Shown here: positions 32,747 to 40,980 of the stretch, one piece after another
Layout: every line of letters begins with the position of its first letter
Numbering within the stretch: the first letter of the stretch is position 1
From: Bacteroidota bacterium
Lineage (GTDB): Bacteria; Bacteroidota; Bacteroidia; Bacteroidales; Bacteroidaceae
Assembly (NCBI GenBank): GCA_023458215.1
Contig: JAEXAJ010000039.1
Span: 1-46,581 of the forward strand
DNA: 46,581 nucleotides
Direction: 5' to 3'
The notes under the pieces: generated by a model
What the model saw: only the letters and a program-made list of their open reading frames with translations
Databases searched by the model: none
What the model was told of the DNA's origin: nothing
Translations under genes and position numbers: made by a program

Positions 32747-34021
32747 ATGAATATACCTATATATATAAGAACCATCACGCGAAGGGCCGTTTGCTGCGGA
32801 CTGCTGCTTTCCCTGCTTCCCGGCATCTGCACCGCCCAGGAGGCGGGAGACGGAGTCTCCGGTAAACCGCTGACGCTCTATTTCCGGCTGGACGGCACAA
32901 CGGTGGACAAGGACTATATGGACAACCGCCGCACGCTCCGCCATCTGGACGAACTCCTTTCGGACAGCGTGCTGACCGCAAGGATAGACTCGGTAAACAT
33001 CCTTTCGTTCGCCTCGCCCGACGGCCGGTACGCATACAACGAACGGCTGGCGCAAAAGCGTTCGCGGGCGTTGAAAGGCTACCTGGTGTGGAAATATCCG
33101 CACCTCGACCAATACCGCATCCATCCCCGCCCCCAGGGTGAGAACTGGAAGGAACTCAAGCGGCTGATTGAGGCAGACCATAACCTGCCCGGGCGCGAGA
33201 GGGTATTGGCAATCATCGACAGCACCGACAATCCGGACCGTTGCAAAACCCTGTTGAAGCAACTGGACGGCGGCAGCCCTTACCTTTATATACGCGAGCA
33301 TTTCCTGCACCGCCTGCGCAATGCCTCCGTGTGCATGGTATGGCTGCGCCCCGACAGCCTGCCCGCGCTTCCGGCGGCCACGCCTCCCGATTTCGACACA
33401 CTGGAAGCAGGAACGGACAGGAACACCCTGACTCCCTATCCGCAAGGCGGCACCCCGGCGGCATCTTATCTCCGCCGCCCGCTGTTCGCAGTGAAGACCA
33501 ACCTGCTGTTCGACCTCGCCCTGATGCCCAACGTCGAGGTGGAAGTCCCCATCGGCGAACGCTGGTCGCTGAACGGCGAACTGATGTTCCCCTGGTGGCT
33601 CTTCGACCATGACAAGTACTGCCTGCAAATACTGATGGGCGGGCTTGAAGGCCGCTACTGGCTGGGCAGCAGGGAAAGCCGCATGAACCGTGAAGTCCTT
33701 ACCGGACACTTCCTCGGGCTGTATGCCGGAGGCGGCAAGTACGACCTGCAATGGGACCGCGACGGTTACCAGGGCGAGTTCTTTATCGCTGCGGGCATCA
33801 GCTACGGTTACGCCACGAAGATAGCCCGCAATCTGCGGCTGGAGTTCAACATCGGCATCGGGCTGCTGCGCACCAACTACGAATATTACCATACGCTGGA
33901 CAACTATCAGACCCTACTATGGCAGAACAACGGCCGCTACACCTGGCTGGGACCTACGAAAGCAAAAGTCTCCCTGGTGTGGATGCTGAACCGCAAAGTG
34001 AAGAAAGGAGGCGGACGATGA
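32747..34021 (+). CDS. OmpA-like plus DUF3575 outer-membrane protein
   Basis: A 424-aa protein from the ATG at 32747. The signal peptide runs to about residue 31 (...LLPGICTAQ). The N-terminal half (LYFRLDGTTVDKDYMDNRRTL.., YNERLAQKRSRALKGYLVWKY) resembles the OmpA C-terminal/peptidoglycan-associated fold. The second half, from RRPLFAVKTNLLFDLALMP, is a DUF3575 beta-barrel (WSLNGELMFPWWLFDH, FLGLYAGGGKYDLQW, WLGPTKAKVSLVWML). DUF3575 proteins are regular members of Bacteroides fimbrial operons and probably sit in the outer membrane. The stop overlaps the next start (ATGA at 34018-34021). Confidence 0.85.
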   Translation: MNIPIYIRTITRRAVCCGLLLSLLPGICTAQEAGDGVSGKPLTLYFRLDGTTVDKDYMDNRRTLRHLDELLSDSVLTARIDSVNILSFASPDGRYAYNERLAQKRSRALKGYLVWKYPHLDQYRIHPRPQGENWKELKRLIEADHNLPGRERVLAIIDSTDNPDRCKTLLKQLDGGSPYLYIREHFLHRLRNASVCMVWLRPDSLPALPAATPPDFDTLEAGTDRNTLTPYPQGGTPAASYLRRPLFAVKTNLLFDLALMPNVEVEVPIGERWSLNGELMFPWWLFDHDKYCLQILMGGLEGRYWLGSRESRMNREVLTGHFLGLYAGGGKYDLQWDRDGYQGEFFIAAGISYGYATKIARNLRLEFNIGIGLLRTNYEYYHTLDNYQTLLWQNNGRYTWLGPTKAKVSLVWMLNRKVKKGGGR

Positions 34022-35121
34022 GACACATACAACAACAGTACATGTCTGTTTTCAGACAGAAGAACATAAGAACAAACTGTTCCCTATATGTCCTTTTGTC
34101 CTTATGTCTGAATTTCTCCTCCTGCGACCGCCGCGACATCACCTACTACATGGAGTCCGAAATCACAGTCCATGCGGACTGGAGCCGTTCCTGCCTGCCC
34201 GATGAAGAAAGCGGTCACGGCGCCACCACCTGGTTTTTCTCCCAGACCGCCGGCATCGAAAATAAACCGCTGCTGATGGGCGACCGTACTATCGAAGACA
34301 TCCGCCTGCCCGAAGGCGTGTACCATGCCGTCATCTTCAACCGTTCCACCACGGGTTTCGGCAACATCAGCTTCCGGGGCGACACTTACGACACCTTCGA
34401 GGCATACGCCCGGCAGGTGGAGACACGCACCGATCCGGAAACACGTGTCACTACGCGCGTCATCGTCTCCACCCCCGAGGAGCTTGCCGCCGACGTGAGG
34501 GAAGGTTACGAAATAACCGAGGCCATGCTGGGCAACTACGGCACGCAGGAGTACCAGAACAGCCGGAACACCCGGCAGGCAGGCGGCAGCGGCGGCAATA
34601 CCCGCGCCGAGGAAACCGACCTTGAGCGCTACGTGGTGCGCTTCACTCCCCTGAAATTGACGCAACGGGTAAGGGTGTGCGCCGTCATGCCGGGTGTGAA
34701 CAACGTCCGTTCCGCCGTGGGCACCCTCGACGGTGTGTCCGAAGGTGTCTATCTCAGTACGGGGCAGCCCACCCCCGGCACCGTCACCCAGCAGTTCGTG
34801 ATGGGAGACATCAAGTATAATGAAGGCTCGCCTTTCGACGGCACGCTCTCGGGAGAGTTCAATGTCTTCGGCTTCGAGCGTGGAGCGCCCCATAAGCTGA
34901 CACTGAAAATCCTGCTGGTGGACAATGAAACCATTGTGGAGCAGGCCTTCGACGTGACGGCGCGCGAAGTGACGGAAGAGGACGGCACGCTGACGCTCTA
35001 CATCGAAATCACCTCCGAGCGGCTGCCCGACGTGAAGCCCGAAGGCGATCCCGACTCCGGTTTCGACGCCAACGTGGACGAGTGGGGCGACCCGATAGAG
35101 AGCGAACTTCCGGTGAATTGA
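34018..35121 (+). CDS. DUF5119-type lipoprotein, probable FimB/Mfa2-like fimbrial anchor
   Basis: A 367-aa protein starting at the ATG of the ATGA overlap (alternative ATG at 34042). The hydrophobic signal CSLYVLLSLCLNFSSC ends in a lipobox Cys. The mature part starts RRDITYYMESEITVHADWS and contains YHAVIFNRSTTGFGNISFRG and a long beta-rich body, the layout of DUF5119/Mfa2-like proteins. Anchors of this kind cap and tether the fimbrial shaft at the outer membrane. It is coupled to the DUF3575 gene and followed 43 nt later by the first fimbrillin. Confidence 0.78.
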   Translation: MRHIQQQYMSVFRQKNIRTNCSLYVLLSLCLNFSSCDRRDITYYMESEITVHADWSRSCLPDEESGHGATTWFFSQTAGIENKPLLMGDRTIEDIRLPEGVYHAVIFNRSTTGFGNISFRGDTYDTFEAYARQVETRTDPETRVTTRVIVSTPEELAADVREGYEITEAMLGNYGTQEYQNSRNTRQAGGSGGNTRAEETDLERYVVRFTPLKLTQRVRVCAVMPGVNNVRSAVGTLDGVSEGVYLSTGQPTPGTVTQQFVMGDIKYNEGSPFDGTLSGEFNVFGFERGAPHKLTLKILLVDNETIVEQAFDVTAREVTEEDGTLTLYIEITSERLPDVKPEGDPDSGFDANVDEWGDPIESELPVN

Positions 35122-35163
35122 AAATAAAACGAACCTGTATAATTAACGTATCTAAAATAAGTA

Positions 35164-36660
35164 ATGAGTATGAAAGCGAATTTTTTACACGCAACACTTG
35201 CGGCACTGCTATTGGCAGGCTGCTCGCAAAACGAGATTATGGAAGTGAGCCCCGACGCCGCACCGCCGGTAGGGTTCAAGGTATTCACCGATACGCAGAC
35301 GCGCGGCCTGATAACGAACAGCGGCGCCTCCTCCGCCAATGCAAGCACGGGCATCCAGACCACCGGCTTCGGCGTGTTTGCCTACTACACCGGGCAGAGC
35401 GCATGGAACAACACGGGAGCGTTTGCGCCCAACTTTATGTACAACCAGAAGGTGACCTACAGTGGCGGATGGACATATACCCCCGTGAAGTACTGGCCGA
35501 ACACCGAAGGCGACAAAATCAGCTTCTTCGCTTATGCGCCGCACAGCACTACGGCAAACAGCGGGATCAGCTTTACCACTACCACCACTACGGCAACCGG
35601 CGCGCCCAAGCTGAACTTTGCCCTGCAAACCGCTCCTGCCAATATGGTGGACCTGGTGGCAACCAATGCCGCGCAGACCGGAAACGACAAGACCATCGAC
35701 GTGCAGAAGAAGACTACCAACGTGAGCTTCCTGTTGAAGCATGTACTTACCCGTGCATCGTTCAAGGCAAAACTGGATGCCAGCCTGACGGGCATTTCCG
35801 CATCGACACATGTATTCGTTACAGGAATGCGCATCCTGGGAACACAAGGACGTACCGATAGCAACAATACCGGAAACACCATAGCGGCAAACTCCGCTTC
35901 CAAGTTCTACAGTGCCGCCACCTACCAGTGGAGCGACGGAACATGGAACTACACCACTCCGGCTCCCACATTGCAGGCGGCAGCTTACGAACTGAATGCC
36001 ATCATGCCGCTGGCATCAAAGACATCGGTCGTAAGCGGATACAGCACGTCTGCCATCGAACTTCCGCAAACGGCTAACGAAGTGGCCCTGTTCAACTCCA
36101 ACCAGTATGCCTTTCTGATACCTCCTTATGACATTACGGGTATCCAGGCGGCTACGGACGTGAGGATGCAGCTCGACTATGACATCGTGACTGTGGACGC
36201 CAGCCTGAGCGGAGGTTTCTCCAAGACTTCCACCACTGCCACCGTATCCCTGCCCGTGGGCACACTGAAACGCGGCAGTGCCTACCTCTACACCTTCACC
36301 GTGGGACTGGAGAAAGTACAGGTGAGCGCAACGGTTGAAGCCTGGGCGGCTGAACAAAGTTTCTATGTGCCGAGTACGACAGCCACCACTGCGGCAACCG
36401 TCATTACGGGCATCACCGCCATGAATACCGCCAAAGGGCAGAATAAGAACTGCAACTACTTTGTGATAACTTGCAGCGGAACGTCTTACGGAGCGATGAA
36501 TCTGAGTTCGGCAACCGTAGGTAACTTTGTGAGCGGCGACAAGATAGAACTGAACTTCACGTCTGCTCCTGCCGTGACGGGAGTTACCCTTCCCAGCGGA
36601 TGGAAGACAAGCGCTACTTCCTTGTCGGCTATCGGGAAAATCATATTGACAAAAATCTAA
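35164..36660 (+). CDS. Fimbrillin-family lipoprotein 1
   Basis: A 498-aa protein. The signal MSMKANFLHATLAALLLAGC is a lipoprotein signal with lipobox LAGC. The mature region carries the fimbrillin pattern: FGVFAYYTGQSAW, FMYNQKVTYS, WTYTPVKYWPN..GDKISFFAYAPHS, FLLKHVLTRASFKAKL. It ends in a short beta-rich tail after about residue 415 that lacks the RLPT modules of the next gene. Fimbrillins polymerise by donor-strand exchange after proteolytic trimming at an Arg; TQTRGL near residue 43 is a plausible cleavage site (inference). The N-terminal ~200 residues are clearly paralogous to the next gene. Confidence 0.85.
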   Translation: MSMKANFLHATLAALLLAGCSQNEIMEVSPDAAPPVGFKVFTDTQTRGLITNSGASSANASTGIQTTGFGVFAYYTGQSAWNNTGAFAPNFMYNQKVTYSGGWTYTPVKYWPNTEGDKISFFAYAPHSTTANSGISFTTTTTTATGAPKLNFALQTAPANMVDLVATNAAQTGNDKTIDVQKKTTNVSFLLKHVLTRASFKAKLDASLTGISASTHVFVTGMRILGTQGRTDSNNTGNTIAANSASKFYSAATYQWSDGTWNYTTPAPTLQAAAYELNAIMPLASKTSVVSGYSTSAIELPQTANEVALFNSNQYAFLIPPYDITGIQAATDVRMQLDYDIVTVDASLSGGFSKTSTTATVSLPVGTLKRGSAYLYTFTVGLEKVQVSATVEAWAAEQSFYVPSTTATTAATVITGITAMNTAKGQNKNCNYFVITCSGTSYGAMNLSSATVGNFVSGDKIELNFTSAPAVTGVTLPSGWKTSATSLSAIGKIILTKI

Positions 36661-36684
36661 GGTAGAAAAAAACTGATTATAACG

Positions 36685-38379
36685 ATGAAACACAAGCTTC
36701 TGTATCCGGCTCTTGCCGTCTGCCTGGTGGCGTGCGACGTGGAAAGCGGCTCCGTGGATATTCTCCCCTCCGGGGGAGACGTCCCGGTGGACTTCAGCGC
36801 AAGCGTGACCTCGCCTGCCACCCGTGCCGAACTGACCACCTCCAACCTTACCTCGATGGGCGTGTTCGCATCCTATACGGGGCAAAGCAACTGGAACGCC
36901 GCCACCTCGCCGAACTTCATGTACAACCAGCGTGTCAGCCGCACGGGCAGCACAAGTCCGTGGACGTACTCCCCCGTGAAGTACTGGCCCAATACGGCAG
37001 GCGATAAACTCACCTTTTTTGCCTATGCGCCGCATACCACTGACATGACGGGACTTTCCATCAATACGGGGGCAGGCGTTGCCGGATATCCGAAGCTGTA
37101 TTACGACCTTCCCGTCAGCGCCGCTTCCCAGAAGGATCTGCTGGTGGCCGTGCCACTGAAGGACAAGACCAAAGGCACGGCCTCCCTTGCCTTCACCATG
37201 AAGCATGCCCTGACCCGGGTACTGGTAAATGTGAAGTGCGTGGATGCCATCACGGTGACCAAGGTGGAACTGAATAGTATGTCTGCCGGATACGGTACGC
37301 TGACATGGAACAGCGACGGGACTCCCACATGGAGTTTCACAGGCAGTATGAGCAGCAATTACTCAACGTCCACCAGTGTTCCCGCCAACGCTGCCAACCC
37401 CACGCAGGTGGCGGAATTTTTCCTCTTTCCCGTAGAAACGCCGTCAAACAAATTGACAATAACTTACAGTCTCAATGGAAGCAGTGAGACGAAAGAAGTA
37501 GCTATTCCCAATACACCCGCATGGACAATGGGACAAGCTGTTGCCTATACGTTGAAAATTGACACGGGTTCGGAAATCACGCTCACAGTGAAGACGTGGG
37601 ACACGAACACTACATCGGGAACGGTGGGGGAAGATGTGCCGACGACGGGGTATCCGTTTATGAAAAACGGGATTATCTATGAGAGTGCCACGAAATACTA
37701 TTATGTATCCCCTGTATGCTATTATGATGTTACAGGAGACGGTTGGGGACAAGAAGATGGAGAAACCTCTGGCTGGTATCAATGGGACCCTGCAATCAGA
37801 GTATGTAGGGGTGTGTATTCTTTCAATTCTTATGGAAAAGGAGAATGGAGATTGCCTACGATAAATGAATTAGATAATGTCGTGAAATTTGGGCTAAACG
37901 GTTCTTCTCTTTGGTCTTGCACAGATGCCGGGAGCGGTACGGCATGGAAATACAGAGGCAATATTAGGGAAACTGCCGCATATACTGCCGGACATCGTTT
38001 GCTATGCATACGTGACATGGGTGAATTAACCTATCCTACGGCGCGTAAAGTAAATGATATTCCTGTCGTTTATTTAAATAGTTCGAAATCCTATATGGTC
38101 TATGGCTCAAATGAGGTAAGAACACACAGTAATGCTGTCAGCTATTGTTCGAGTTTAAGCTACGGTGGATATAGTGACTGGCGTCTTCCCACTTATGAAG
38201 AAGCTACTTGGGTACTTAACTTGGGTGTACAACCTACTACAACATACTGGACATCTCAATCAGGCAAAGCTATTGCAGGTAGCTATAAGGCCGTACAGAG
38301 TAGTGGCGGTGGCTGGCAAAATGAAGAACCGGATAAGGGTACGCTGAAAGCACGTACATATTGTGTTCGTGACTATTAA
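36685..38379 (+). CDS. Fimbrillin-family lipoprotein 2 with two C-terminal RLPT (DUF1566/Lcl-like) modules
   Basis: A 564-aa protein. The signal MKHKLLYPALAVCLVAC has a lipobox Cys. Residues ~45-300 match fimbrillin 1 (MGVFASYTGQSNW, FMYNQRVS, YSPVKYWPN..GDKLTFFAYAPHT, TMKHALTRVLV). From ~315 on, two modules follow with GEWRLPTINELDNV...LWSCTD and SDWRLPTYEEATWVL...YWTSQS, each ending in a CIRD/CVRD motif. These resemble DUF1566/Lcl C-terminal domains with a C-type-lectin-like fold. The DNA encoding the tail is visibly more AT-rich than the rest of the gene, suggesting a swapped domain. It is a candidate tip adhesin. Confidence 0.83.
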   Translation: MKHKLLYPALAVCLVACDVESGSVDILPSGGDVPVDFSASVTSPATRAELTTSNLTSMGVFASYTGQSNWNAATSPNFMYNQRVSRTGSTSPWTYSPVKYWPNTAGDKLTFFAYAPHTTDMTGLSINTGAGVAGYPKLYYDLPVSAASQKDLLVAVPLKDKTKGTASLAFTMKHALTRVLVNVKCVDAITVTKVELNSMSAGYGTLTWNSDGTPTWSFTGSMSSNYSTSTSVPANAANPTQVAEFFLFPVETPSNKLTITYSLNGSSETKEVAIPNTPAWTMGQAVAYTLKIDTGSEITLTVKTWDTNTTSGTVGEDVPTTGYPFMKNGIIYESATKYYYVSPVCYYDVTGDGWGQEDGETSGWYQWDPAIRVCRGVYSFNSYGKGEWRLPTINELDNVVKFGLNGSSLWSCTDAGSGTAWKYRGNIRETAAYTAGHRLLCIRDMGELTYPTARKVNDIPVVYLNSSKSYMVYGSNEVRTHSNAVSYCSSLSYGGYSDWRLPTYEEATWVLNLGVQPTTTYWTSQSGKAIAGSYKAVQSSGGGWQNEEPDKGTLKARTYCVRDY

Positions 38380-38394
38380 CGAAAACATATCCGT

Positions 38395-38419
38395 CTCGGC
38401 GGATTTATAATCCGTCGAG
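38395..38419. terminator. Hairpin after fimbrillin 2
   Basis: CTCGGCGGAT / ATCCGTCGAG (10 bp with one G-U, 5-nt loop), 16 nt after the stop. A second small stem CCGGAG/CTCCGG follows. There is no T-run, so it may be an attenuator or RNA-end stabiliser and not a strong terminator. A similar GGCGGAT hairpin follows the last fimbrillin at 44516. Confidence 0.5.
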
Positions 38420-38468
38420 GATTAATAGCCCTTCCGGAGGTTAAATATTCTCCGGTCGGGTACAAACA

Positions 38469-38516
38469 AAAAAAGTAAAACATCGTTCTTTGACATGCTG
38501 GAAACGGAAATTATGA
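38469..38516 (+). repeat. 48-bp direct repeat R1, copy 1 (left of toxin-antitoxin cassette 1)
   Basis: Identical over 48 nt to 40154-40201. It contains CGTTCTTTGACA, which resembles rRNA-type boxA antitermination sequences (inference). The conserved part ends at the ATTATGA just before the cassette-specific promoter. Confidence 0.9.
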
Positions 38517-38517
38517 T

Positions 38518-38525
38518 TATCTTTG
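38518..38525 (+). promoter_or_regulatory. -7 element for the GNAT toxin-antitoxin-like module
   Basis: TATCTTTG fits TAnnTTTG. The TTTG at 38489-38492 inside R1 is 25 bp upstream, longer than usual. The ATG follows 38 bp later. Confidence 0.45.
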
Positions 38526-38562
38526 CGATTGAATTATAATTAAAAAGGAAAGGAGAGAAGAT

Positions 38563-38715
38563 ATGGCCATGCCAATCAAAGAAACCCCGATACTGTTCGG
38601 TGAAGATGCCCGGAGATTCGAAGAGCGAATGAAGCATCCGCGCAAGGAAACCCCGGAAGAAAGAAAAAAAAGACTGGAACATTATCGGATTGCACTAAGT
38701 ATGCTAAAGAAGTAA
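38563..38715 (+). CDS. 50-aa basic protein, putative antitoxin for the GNAT protein
   Basis: ATG at 38563, stop TAA at 38713-38715, preceded by an A/G-rich AAAGGAGAGAAG. It starts MAMPIKETPILFGEDARRFE, followed by a highly charged helical tail (KETPEERKKRLEHYR). It does not look like a ribbon-helix-helix antitoxin of the DUF1778 type. Only 3 nt separate it from the GNAT gene, so it is very probably co-translated. The antitoxin role is an inference from the position, the small size and the partner. Confidence 0.65.
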   Translation: MAMPIKETPILFGEDARRFEERMKHPRKETPEERKKRLEHYRIALSMLKK

Positions 38716-38718
38716 CTG

Positions 38719-39288
38719 ATGGAGCAATTGAATTTTGAAAATCTATCGGCTACTTACAATATCCGTAAGCTGGGAAAAGAAGATCAGGTGAAATCGTTCG
38801 ATTGTGAAGACACAGATTTGAACGATTTTATTTTGAATGAATCCCCTTATTACCGACAAGCCATGTTGGCAGTAAGCTATGTAGTGGAAAAAAAGACGGG
38901 TGAACCTGAAGTAATAGCTTATTTCAGTTTGGCAAACGACAAAGTTTCTATTACAGATTTTGAGAATAAAACCGAGTTCAACCGCTTCCGTCGTTCTCGT
39001 TTTGTGAACGAAAAACGGTTAAAAAGTTATCCTGCCGCAAAGTTATGTCGCTTTGGGGTGGATAAATCAGCCAAAGGAAAAGCAATAGGTTCTTTCCTTT
39101 TAGATTTCATAAAAAGTTATTTCATAGAAGATAACAAGACCGGCTGCCGCTTCATCACGGTGGATGCTTACGCTGCCGCCGTCCCATTCTATCTGAAAAA
39201 CGGCTTCACACCCCTTACTGACAACGACAAGGATGACCCTACCCGTTTGCTCTATTTTGATTTGGGTGACATAGCCGATTCATTATAG
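38719..39288 (+). CDS. GNAT acetyltransferase, TacT/AtaT-like putative toxin
   Basis: A 189-aa protein. FDCEDTDLNDFILNESPYYRQAML matches the F-x-C-x-x-x-x-L-x-x-F/W-L opening of GNAT toxins that acetylate aminoacyl-tRNA. The acetyl-CoA loop is in CRFGVDKSAKGKAIGSFLLDF and the tail is AAVPFYLKNGFTPLTD. Known relatives of this class block translation. Here it follows a 50-aa gene of unknown type. Together they sit between repeats R1 and R2 inside the fimbrial operon. Confidence 0.78.
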   Translation: MEQLNFENLSATYNIRKLGKEDQVKSFDCEDTDLNDFILNESPYYRQAMLAVSYVVEKKTGEPEVIAYFSLANDKVSITDFENKTEFNRFRRSRFVNEKRLKSYPAAKLCRFGVDKSAKGKAIGSFLLDFIKSYFIEDNKTGCRFITVDAYAAAVPFYLKNGFTPLTDNDKDDPTRLLYFDLGDIADSL

Positions 39289-39292
39289 CAAT

Positions 39293-39378
39293 CAGATTCT
39301 AGATTATCATAATTTCCGTCCCGCACATTGCTCCCTTTTGGGCAGTGTGCGGGACGTTCCGTTTCCGGCAGGTCGAAG
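39293..39378. repeat. Repeat R2, copy 1, with strong hairpin (right of cassette 1)
   Basis: About 86 nt, near-identical to 40981-41067. The central stem CGTCCCGCACATTGC / GCAGTGTGCGGGACG is 15-17 bp long; relative to copy 2 its differences fall on the same pairs and are compensated by G-U pairing, which supports a functional RNA or DNA hairpin. After the stem comes the conserved TTCCGTTTCCGGCAGGTCGA. Confidence 0.88.
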
Positions 39379-39441
39379 ACAGTAACTTAAACAGGAAGGA
39401 AGATATATTTACATGCCCGCAAGGCAACTACTTTGTCCCTC

Positions 39442-39502
39442 CCGAGGTAGCTACCTCGGCAATGTAAAGGTAGCTACCTTGTGGTGGTCGAGGTAGCTAC
39501 CT
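39442..39502. promoter_or_regulatory. Three palindromic sites at exact 23-bp spacing upstream of the HU-like gene
   Basis: CCGAGGTAGCTACCTCGG (39442-39459), AAGGTAGCTACCTT (39467-39480) and AGGTAGCTACCT (39491-39502). Their centres are 39450.5, 39473.5 and 39496.5. The shared core is GGTAGCTACC. They lie about 115-170 bp before the ATG at 39615. They look like a set of operators for a dimeric DNA-binding protein, or an iteron-like array. Confidence 0.75.
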
Positions 39503-39614
39503 TTAGCAAGCCTCGCCATATACAAAGAGCAAGCGATTGATATTTAATATTTTAGTATTAAAGACGAGGACTATTAATTTTATTTACAAAATAATTTTTA
39601 AAAACAAAAAGATT

Positions 39615-40082
39615 ATGCCATTCTGGAAAAAATCATTCAGTAAAAGAACTGCGGTTTACTTCCCCCAAGCCATCGTGCAGGGCAAACCCGTAGAAACGGA
39701 GACCATCGCCAAAGACCTTGCGAAAATCTCCACAGTAAGCAACTCGGACGTACAGGCCGTACTGGGCGACATCTCCGGTGTGATACACACCCGCATGAGC
39801 CAAGGCAAAAGCGTTCACATCAAAGGGCTGGGCTACTTCCGCTACGTGCTGGACACCAAAGGCGTGAAGGACCTCAAAGACTTCAACTTCGAGAAACAGG
39901 TGCAGGCCGTGCATGTGCAGTTCATCCCCGAACGCAGCAAGCAGAGCAACGGCAGCTACACCCGCGCACTGGTAGACAGCGACCAGTTGGAGTGGATAGA
40001 ACTCTCGCCCGACACCAAGGATCAGGACCCGGCACAAGGGGGCGGCAGTGCAGGAGACGAAAATGAAAATCCACTGGGATAA
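39615..40082 (+). CDS. HU/IHF-like DNA-binding protein (Bacteroides HU-HIG type)
   Basis: A 155-aa protein from the ATG at 39615 (the open frame upstream is AT-rich intergenic sequence). The HU-like core runs from TIAKDLAKISTVSNSDVQAVL through the dimer helix and VHIKGLGYFRYVL, followed by a long acidic-basic arm (HVQFIPERSKQSN) and a disordered Gly/Ser/Glu tail. These proteins are abundant in Bacteroides mobile and surface loci and probably bend DNA. The gene sits between two toxin-antitoxin cassettes and downstream of the triple palindrome, so it may bind that site (inference). Confidence 0.82.
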   Translation: MPFWKKSFSKRTAVYFPQAIVQGKPVETETIAKDLAKISTVSNSDVQAVLGDISGVIHTRMSQGKSVHIKGLGYFRYVLDTKGVKDLKDFNFEKQVQAVHVQFIPERSKQSNGSYTRALVDSDQLEWIELSPDTKDQDPAQGGGSAGDENENPLG

Positions 40083-40153
40083 TTTTTACCCGAAAGACGG
40101 GGTCGGAATAAACAGTCCGTCCGGGGTTGAATGCTCCCTGCGCGGGCACGAAT

Positions 40154-40201
40154 AAAAAAGTAAAACATCGTTCTTTGACATGCTGGAAACGGAAATTATG
40201 A
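40154..40201 (+). repeat. 48-bp direct repeat R1, copy 2 (left of cassette 2)
   Basis: Identical to 38469-38516. It is followed by unrelated sequence (40202-40315) that carries the MNT/HEPN promoter region; TATCTTCG near 40280 is one mismatch from the -7 consensus. Confidence 0.9.
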
Positions 40202-40315
40202 AATGAGCTACCCAAAAACAGCTTACGTACAGATTTTCTATACGTAGAAATATGATTTCAAGAAAACAATTGTTATCTTCGCAATGTATAATAGCAAAGT
40301 AAAAGTTATAATGTT

Positions 40316-40609
40316 ATGAAATCAACTGCTGAAATATTGGAGCTTCTTCGTATATACAAAGCGCAATCTGCGGGTAAGTACGGATTTAGGCGTCTTGGCG
40401 TGTTCGGTTCTGTAGCACGTGGTGAGCAAAATGAGCAAAGTGATGTTGATATTTGCTATGAAGGAGAGCCACCGTCACTCCTCACACTGGAACATATACA
40501 AAGCGAACTGGAAAAGTTACTGGGCTCTCCGGTGGACTTGATAAGGATTCGTGAACGAATGAACGCTCGGCTCAAACAACGAATTTTAAAAGAAAGTATT
40601 TATGTATGA
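40316..40609 (+). CDS. MNT-domain nucleotidyltransferase antitoxin (MntA-like)
   Basis: A 97-aa protein with the minimal nucleotidyltransferase motif GS-x10-D-x-D (Gly31-Ser32 in FGSVARGEQNEQSDVD, Asp43, Asp45) and a third Asp near 74. In MNT/HEPN modules this protein AMPylates a Tyr of the HEPN toxin and silences it. Its last 8 nt overlap the start of the HEPN gene, the usual coupling. Confidence 0.9.
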   Translation: MKSTAEILELLRIYKAQSAGKYGFRRLGVFGSVARGEQNEQSDVDICYEGEPPSLLTLEHIQSELEKLLGSPVDLIRIRERMNARLKQRILKESIYV

Positions 40610-40976
40610 TAAAGAATTAGCGCTTGATAGCCTTGCAAATATTGAGAACGCATTGGAGATGATTATTGAACGGGCATCCGTGGCGACGTCTCCTGATGAT
40701 TTTCTGTTGTCGCCGGATGGGATGATGCGTTTGGATGCTATCTGCATGAACTTAATAGCACTGGGTGAAGCCGTGAAAGGACTGGATAAAATCACGAAAG
40801 GAGAATTACTCATCGAATATCCTGAAATATTTTGGAGTGGAGTAATGAAAATGCGTGATAAAATAGCGCATCATTATTTTGAAATGGACGCCGAGGTTGT
40901 ATTTAAAACTTTAGTAGAAGATATACCACTGATGCTTCCGATAGTTCGGCGGATGATAAAAGAGTTGAATAAGTAG
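40602..40976 (+). CDS. HEPN-domain RNase toxin (HepT-like, DUF86)
   Basis: A 124-aa protein with an all-helical HEPN fold and the catalytic R-x4-H-x-Y motif RDKIAHHY (R85, H90, Y92). The Tyr is the AMPylation target of MntA. The toxin cleaves RNA as a dimer. The pair lies between repeats R1 and R2 (copy 2), in the same position as the GNAT module of cassette 1. Confidence 0.9.
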   Translation: MYDKELALDSLANIENALEMIIERASVATSPDDFLLSPDGMMRLDAICMNLIALGEAVKGLDKITKGELLIEYPEIFWSGVMKMRDKIAHHYFEMDAEVVFKTLVEDIPLMLPIVRRMIKELNK

Positions 40977-40980
40977 TTTA

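Noticed and set aside
32729..33892. 387-aa open frame on the minus strand inside the DUF3575 gene
   Set aside because: It lies wholly antisense to a gene with recognisable domains in GC-rich DNA, where long chance frames are common, and has no motif of its own. The same applies to the long minus-strand frames at 36016-37206 and 41071-42246.
39442..39502. CRISPR array
   Set aside because: The three units are short palindromes with very short spacers, and no cas genes are present.
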